Notes under the pieces: generated by a model
The model's input: the letters and a program-made list of their open reading frames with translations, nothing else
Told to the model about the DNA's origin: nothing
Database searches by the model: none
NCBI GenBank assembly: GCA_023014485.1
Contig: JAJOZX010000876.1
Coordinates: 17,501-81,500, forward strand
Length of the DNA: 64,000 nucleotides
DNA from: Bathynomus jamesi
Taxonomy: Eukaryota > Arthropoda > Malacostraca > Isopoda > Cirolanidae
Direction: 5' to 3'
Shown: positions 59,901 through 64,000 of the stretch, piece by piece
Layout: each line of letters begins with the position of its first letter
How positions within the stretch are numbered: position 1 is the first letter of the stretch
Program-made: the position numbers and the translations under genes

Positions 59901-60018
59901 GCCTATGATATCTATGCCTGTTTCCGTAGCTAAATTTTGCAAGTATTGTAATTTGCAGTCTGCATGGTCCGTATAGAGGCCTTGTATATTTGTGTATAAT
60001 ACATTTACCGGGTTTCTT
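56956..60018 (-). pseudogene. LINE ORF2, endonuclease plus reverse transcriptase, two frameshifts
   Basis: The frame opens upstream of the first Met (RRNPVNVLYTNIQGLYTDHA). Endonuclease blocks: DIIGLRETHLHKCE, GGGCCIYVK, NIYRPPN, IFGDFNFPFISW and KFSDHNLIDIQL, with all expected acidic and His positions present. RT blocks: DNSAPGPDTWSATFLKKCRE, IAPLFKGGNRAMPKNYRPVA, then IYTDFAKAFDKCDHGIIAHK, VPQGTVLAPLLFIIMIADIN and CFADDTKI (intact). C-terminus VLPIIEYCSVLTSPHRKRDI. Frameshifts fall at an A8 run near 58290 and at a C pair near 57582. Otherwise about 1,020 codons are readable, so the insertion is young or the shifts are sequence errors. Confidence 0.9.
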
Positions 60019-60232
60019 CTAATCTTCGTGTTCGATTTTCTTAAATGCTGGTCGTTTCCTGGTCGATGTCGGTTCCTGTTTGGTGTTATTGGTTGGCCGC
60101 TGCATTTGGGAGTATTGGGGTTGCGGCCCGTGATACCACTGTTGTTGTTGTATTATTGGTGGGTGGTGTTGAATAGGGGGGTGATGTGCGTAATGTTGTG
60201 GTGCATATGTATGTATGTTTTAGCAGATTTAC
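60019..60232 (-). pseudogene. LINE ORF1 C-terminal tail
   Basis: About 70 codons, His/Gln/Pro-rich (YAPQHYAHHPPIQHHPPIIQ, QQQWYHGPQPQY) ending TRKRPAFKKIEHED. It stops inside the start of the ORF2 frame. A TAA closes the frame on the 5' side, so the rest of ORF1 is missing. Confidence 0.6.
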
Positions 60233-60299
60233 TTAGTTAAATAAAGGTTTCCAATTTTATTGTGATGTTTGTTATTTCTATGAATTCATGACAAAAGTC

Positions 60300-60445
60300 A
60301 TTTTAGCCATTTCACGAAATGACCAAGGTGGAATTTCAGCCATTTCGCGTAATGGTTGAAGATTTTAGTTATTTCACGAAATGACCAAGTGAAACAGCCA
60401 TTTCGCGAAATTACTAAAAGTTTCAGCCATTACGCGAAATGGCTG
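60300..60445. repeat. Array of five palindromic units AGCCATTTCGCGAAATG
   Basis: Units centred at about 60318, 60350, 60379, 60405 and 60435, spaced 26-34 bp. Each is a variant of CATTTCGCGAAATG. The sequence between 60445 and 60470 leads straight into the mariner at 60473. Confidence 0.75.
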
Positions 60446-60472
60446 ATTACACACTTTGACTAACATATATAC

Positions 60473-61426
60473 ACGAGGTGTATTAAAAAAGTTCCCGAAC
60501 TGGTTATGCTGCGTGCGCATCACATGACGCGCATGGGCGTCATATAATGCATGTTGTAGTGTGACTCAGTCTGTGTTCAAAGACGGTTGCGCTTGTTAAT
60601 ATCATATTTTGTTCTCTCGATATTTACTGTTTTGTGAAGTCATTTTGTGTGTTTTGTCGCATTTTGTGCATTTGAATAATGGCTACTGTTGAAGAACAAC
60701 GTGTGTGCAAAACATTTTGCATTAAACTGGGCAAGACTGCTTCTGAAACCCATGCCATGCTGAACACAGCATTTGGCAATGACCCTTAAGTCGGACAACC
60801 ACTTTTGAGTGGCACAAGCGCTTTAAGGAAGGCCGAACGTCGACGGAGGACGATGCAAGGGTGGGACGACCTTCCACTTCAAGAACTGATGATACTGTTG
60901 CTTGTGTTCATGAAATGACTCGAGGGAACCATAGACTGACAGTCAGGGAAGTCGCAGACGAAATGGGCATTTCGATAGGCTCATGTCACATGATATTCAG
61001 GAAGAATTTGGGGATGTGCCGTGTGTCAGCCAAATTTGTGCCACGACTCTTGACTGCCGAGCAGAAATAGCAACGTGTTGTTACGTCTCAAGACCTCCTT
61101 CAACGTGCCAATCTTGAAGAAAATTTTCTCAAACATCGTTACGGGTGACGAGACATGGGTGTACGGGTATGACGTTGAAAAAAACAGCAGTCATCGCAAT
61201 GGAAGTGCGCGATAGTAGCCATTATTCAAATGCACAAAATGCAACAAAACACAAAATGATTTCACAGAACAGTAAATATTGAGAGAACTAAATAGATATC
61301 AACAAGCGGTAACCGTATTTGGACACAGGCTGAGTCACACTACAACCTGCATCACATGACGCGCATGCGCGTCATGTGATGCCCGCGCAGCATAACCAGT
61401 TCGGGAACTTTTTGAACACACCTCGT
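60473..61426 (+). mobile_element. Mariner-type element whose right end is an inverted copy of its left end
   Basis: Left end ACGAGGTGTATTAAAAAAGT and right end with the inverse. 60473-60687, including the ATG of the transposase, is repeated inverted at 61214-61426. The repeat replaces the normal 3' half of the transposase gene. Confidence 0.88.
60679..61213 (+). pseudogene. Truncated mariner transposase
   Basis: MATVEEQRVCKTFCIKLGKT and ASETHAMLNTAF form the first helix-turn-helix; after a frame change WHKRFKEGRTSTEDDARVGR and PSTSRTDDTVACVHEMTRGN with REVADEMGISIGSCH form the second. The frame changes again before VTGDETWVYGYD, which includes the first catalytic Asp. It then stops at the inverted repeat, so the second and third catalytic acids are missing. 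Confidence 0.88.
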
Positions 61427-61429
61427 ATG

Positions 61430-62054
61430 AGTCATTAAGGTGTTAATTTTATAAAAGCTAAATCTAAATAGCGTTTAATGCGACGATAATCCCTTAAATT
61501 AGAATATTTGTTATTTTCTACAACATTTCAACGATGACATTTCGATCGCCGTTTTGAGGCTGACGTTTCGGTCCAATCCTCACACACCTGAAACGTTGCT
61601 CACCTATTCAATTAACTAAGGTAAAGAGCAAGTCTCAGGTGGTGAGGAAATGGATAAAGATGCCAGAAAAGCTCTTTACCTCCTCCAGGAAAATGTTCGT
61701 TGACGGTGACAACGTAGAAATGGCAAAGTTATGAATAACAAAACCAAAAATGAGTGGGGAAGAAGAGCCTATGTATAAAAGGAACAATATATGTAATACA
61801 AAAGAAAGACTAACGGGAAATTATATGTAATTAGTGTTCGTAGGTTACGTCGAAGTTTGAATAAAAGGTTTCAGTTTTTTTTTTTTACCCATTTAGGGTT
61901 CGAGCAGCTCGCAGCATCATTCCGAAGTGTATAGAGTTTTCAACTCACTGACGAGGCTTCTGGACATCGTTCACCACCATCATCTGGAATGCTTTTCCGT
62001 TTGCATAATCATTTCGTCATTCGTGTCGTTACTTTGCATTGCAGACATTGCTGG

Positions 62055-62055
<1 letters not shown>
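61430..62055. other. Intronic interval, no assigned feature
   Basis: 61550-61600 contains GACGTTTCGGTCCAATCCTC, a motif type often found at retroelement ends. No coding sequence supported. Confidence 0.4.
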
Positions 62056-62109
<54 letters not shown>

Positions 62110-62110
62110 T

Positions 62111-62307
62111 ACAGGGTGGCCCATAAGTTTCAGTCGGTTATACTTAAGGTTAAAATAAAAAAATAAAAATAAGTACAATAAATTCAGAAATATATTTATT
62201 GATTTTGAATAAATTTAGTAATTTTTTTTTTTTTTAATAAAAATTTAAATCCGCGGGGTGGATTTTCGCTTTAATTATAACCTATTTCGACTTATGGGCC
62301 ACCCTGT
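62111..62307. mobile_element. MITE with ACAGGGTGGCCCATAAGT ends
   Basis: 197 bp with ~18-bp perfect terminal inverted repeats, inserted at TA beside a (TA)n array at 62058-62103. The ACAGGGTG start is shared with the fold-backs at 43.8 and 53.2 kb, suggesting the same transposase group. Confidence 0.85.
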
Positions 62308-62575
62308 ATATATATAAAACCCCCTGGCCAATTTATTGGAATCACCAGTGAAACGTGAAAAGCAATTAATTCATCATTAAGAAATGAATACGTAAAAATA
62401 AAATAAATTATCTTTTTTTACAGGTTTTTTATCTAATAATTTTATATTCCAGCTTCAGCTTAAGTAGTTTCAATATGACGAGAAAGTCTTATCTTCCCGA
62501 GAATCCGATCCTGTTACTTCAATGGTGGTGTAACTCCGCAGAGTGATATAAAACCCCATAGAAAATTTATGGCAA

Positions 62576-62577
<2 letters not shown>

Positions 62578-62612
<35 letters not shown>
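62578..62612. repeat. (TTA)n trinucleotide repeat
   Basis: Twelve TTA units. 62750-62850 is a C-rich patch with CCCCATTACCCC repeats, and 62985-63008 is a (GACG)n run. No gene is seen between 62310 and 63590. Confidence 0.9.
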
Positions 62613-62613
<1 letters not shown>

Positions 62614-63604
62614 GTACAGTTCCCGTCGCTTCGCTGACGGTTAGACAGGCTAAACTACAGAAAAGAACGCAGCCGTGAAAATTTTGAGTTTCACATTGTG
62701 TCAACATTTCTGAATCTGGTATCTCCCAAAACCTCCTCACCCCCATTCATACAACTTGGGGGCTAACCCCCTCCCCCATTACCCCCACCCCTCCCCATTA
62801 CCCCACCCATCCCCCATTACCCCCACCCCCACCCTTCCCCCATTACTGTCCGGGATAAATTTCACAAACAGACAGGCTAAACTACAGAAAAGAACAGTCA
62901 TTAAAATCTTGAGCTTCACATCGCCGCCCGTAATACAATTTCTGAATTTTTTTCTCAATTTTTTCTCACAATTTCTGAAAGTGTGACGGACGGACGGACG
63001 GACGGACGGCTCTCTTATTATAGTATAGATTATTATTAATTATTAATTATTATAAATAATAATAATAATGAAAATAAATGGGAAGGTAAAAACTAATGAA
63101 ATGGGATTTATTTCGAATTTATGTCTGAGAAGCTCCGATTATCATCGCCTCGAGTGTAATGAAATTGTGCCCAAATGTACTGAAGGACAAGTAAGAAAGT
63201 ACTAAAAATGGAGTAGGATTATTTGATGAAATTTCTTAAAAGACTTCTTTTTTTATTTTTTATTTTTTTATTTTTACCCAATTACTTCTTTATAAGTAGA
63301 ATGAGTTGCCCTAAATTAAAAAAAAAGGAGATATTTGACTGGAGATTCCAATAATTTGGCCAGAATGAATATATATACATATATATGCTGCAAACCCACA
63401 AGGAAAAAGAACCTACGAACATTCATCCCATATATATATATTTGACTTGGTTAACCAAGGTTTTGCTTCCGCTCGAATTGTTCATTCTGACGAAGGTCAA
63501 GCTTGTCACTCCACCTTAGTTAGACCTAGAGTTTAACGTATATATATATATAGAGGATAAATTTCACACTTAAACACGTGAAATGAATGAATGATGCAAA
63601 CCCA

Positions 63605-63715
63605 CGGAAAAAACAAGTTATTCCAAGACTTTTCATGGATTCAGCAGTCCACCTCGTCAGGGAATTCCCTGACGAGGTGTACTGATGAATACACGAAAGG
63701 CCTTGGAATCAGTTT
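63605..63715. mobile_element. Fold-back with perfect central 30-bp palindrome
   Basis: CACCTCGTCAGGGAATTCCC then TGACGAGGTG is centred near 63666. Diverged arms extend about 40 bp more on each side (CCAAGACTTTTCATG mirrored as CACGAAAGGCCTTGG). Same layout as 2743-2942: two retroelement-tail-like sequences facing each other. Confidence 0.7.
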
Positions 63716-63726
63716 TTCTTTTTCCT

Positions 63727-63732
63727 TGCCTC

Positions 63733-63764
<32 letters not shown>

Positions 63765-64000
63765 TCATCTCTTCTTCCCTTTTTAAACTGCCTTGATGAA
63801 AATTATATATATTTGAATAGTTTTGAATTTTTTCCCTAATTACAGTCCATTTCCTCGTCCGACAAAAAAGAACGTTTTAATATTTTTATTTACGCGCCCA
63901 AAAATGGATGTAAAAAAAAAATTATATATATATAATTTGGGGGGGGACAATAAATTTTATTTAAATTTTCAAATAAATTATTTATTAATTAACAAAAAAT
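63727..64000. other. Window end: TA/CA array and AT-rich sequence
   Basis: A (AT)n(AC)n array at about 63735-63768, then AT-rich sequence with no recognised feature. Confidence 0.6.

Larger units (their letters stand above)
56940..60240 (-). mobile_element. Nearly full-length CR1-group LINE
   Basis: On the minus strand the end of an ORF1 and a complete ORF2 are followed by a short 3' region ending in AAAAGTAAAAAAGTAAAAAA. The 5' side is cut within ORF1 near 60240. Family differs from the 31.6-kb LINE in sequence. Clade is inferred from the RT motifs and the ORF layout; Daphne or a related group is also possible. Confidence 0.8.

Overview
The window is non-coding-rich metazoan DNA from an arthropod. 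Decapod crustacean is my best guess. The reasons are long CT, CA and TA microsatellites, a short run of the arthropod telomere motif TTAGG, CR1-, RTE- and jockey-like LINEs, mariner, hAT and Polinton relics, and intron-containing host coding sequence. The species assignment is inference, not something I can read directly.

One host gene gives the window its backbone. On the minus strand I find eight exons of a polycystin-1-like (PKD1/REJ family) membrane protein, running from about 56.2 kb down to position 42: GAIN/REJ-side exon (56072-56221), GPS exon (51093-51245), first transmembrane helix plus start of the PLAT domain (50469-50757), middle of PLAT (14629-14738), end of PLAT (4451-4664), second transmembrane helix (4070-4225), third transmembrane helix (3064-3198) and a charged loop exon (42-575). 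Splice phases agree at all seven junctions. Both ends of the gene lie outside the window. Almost everything else is intron, including introns of about 36 kb and 10 kb filled with transposons.

Layout. 0-5.3 kb: four exons separated by palindromic elements. 5.9-15 kb: decayed LINE pieces, microsatellites, the 110-bp PLAT exon, and 5S- and tRNA-derived SINEs. 16-18 kb and 37.1-39.2 kb: two inverted copies of the 3' part of a BEL/Pao-like retrotransposon. 20.3-22.6 kb: DNA transposon with a broken transposase. 22.8-24.9 kb: a 144-bp near-identical inverted repeat enclosing a Tc1-type fragment. 27.5-28.7 kb: decayed Polinton/Maverick genes. 28.9-31.6 kb: a nearly intact DNA transposon of a family I cannot name. 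31.6-35.5 kb: CR1-like LINE with an SGNH-esterase ORF. 40-46 kb: a SINE dimer, jockey-like and RTE-like LINEs, and fold-backs. 47.5-50.25 kb: a hAT-type element holding a palindromic MITE and a mariner, the mariner itself split by another hAT MITE. 57-60.2 kb: a nearly intact second LINE. 60.5-61.4 kb: a mariner whose 3' end is an inverted copy of its 5' end.

The strongest unexplained theme is inverted duplication. I count at least fifteen fold-back structures, several of which are two head-to-head copies of the same transposon end. Inside introns of one transcribed gene these would give many long RNA hairpins.
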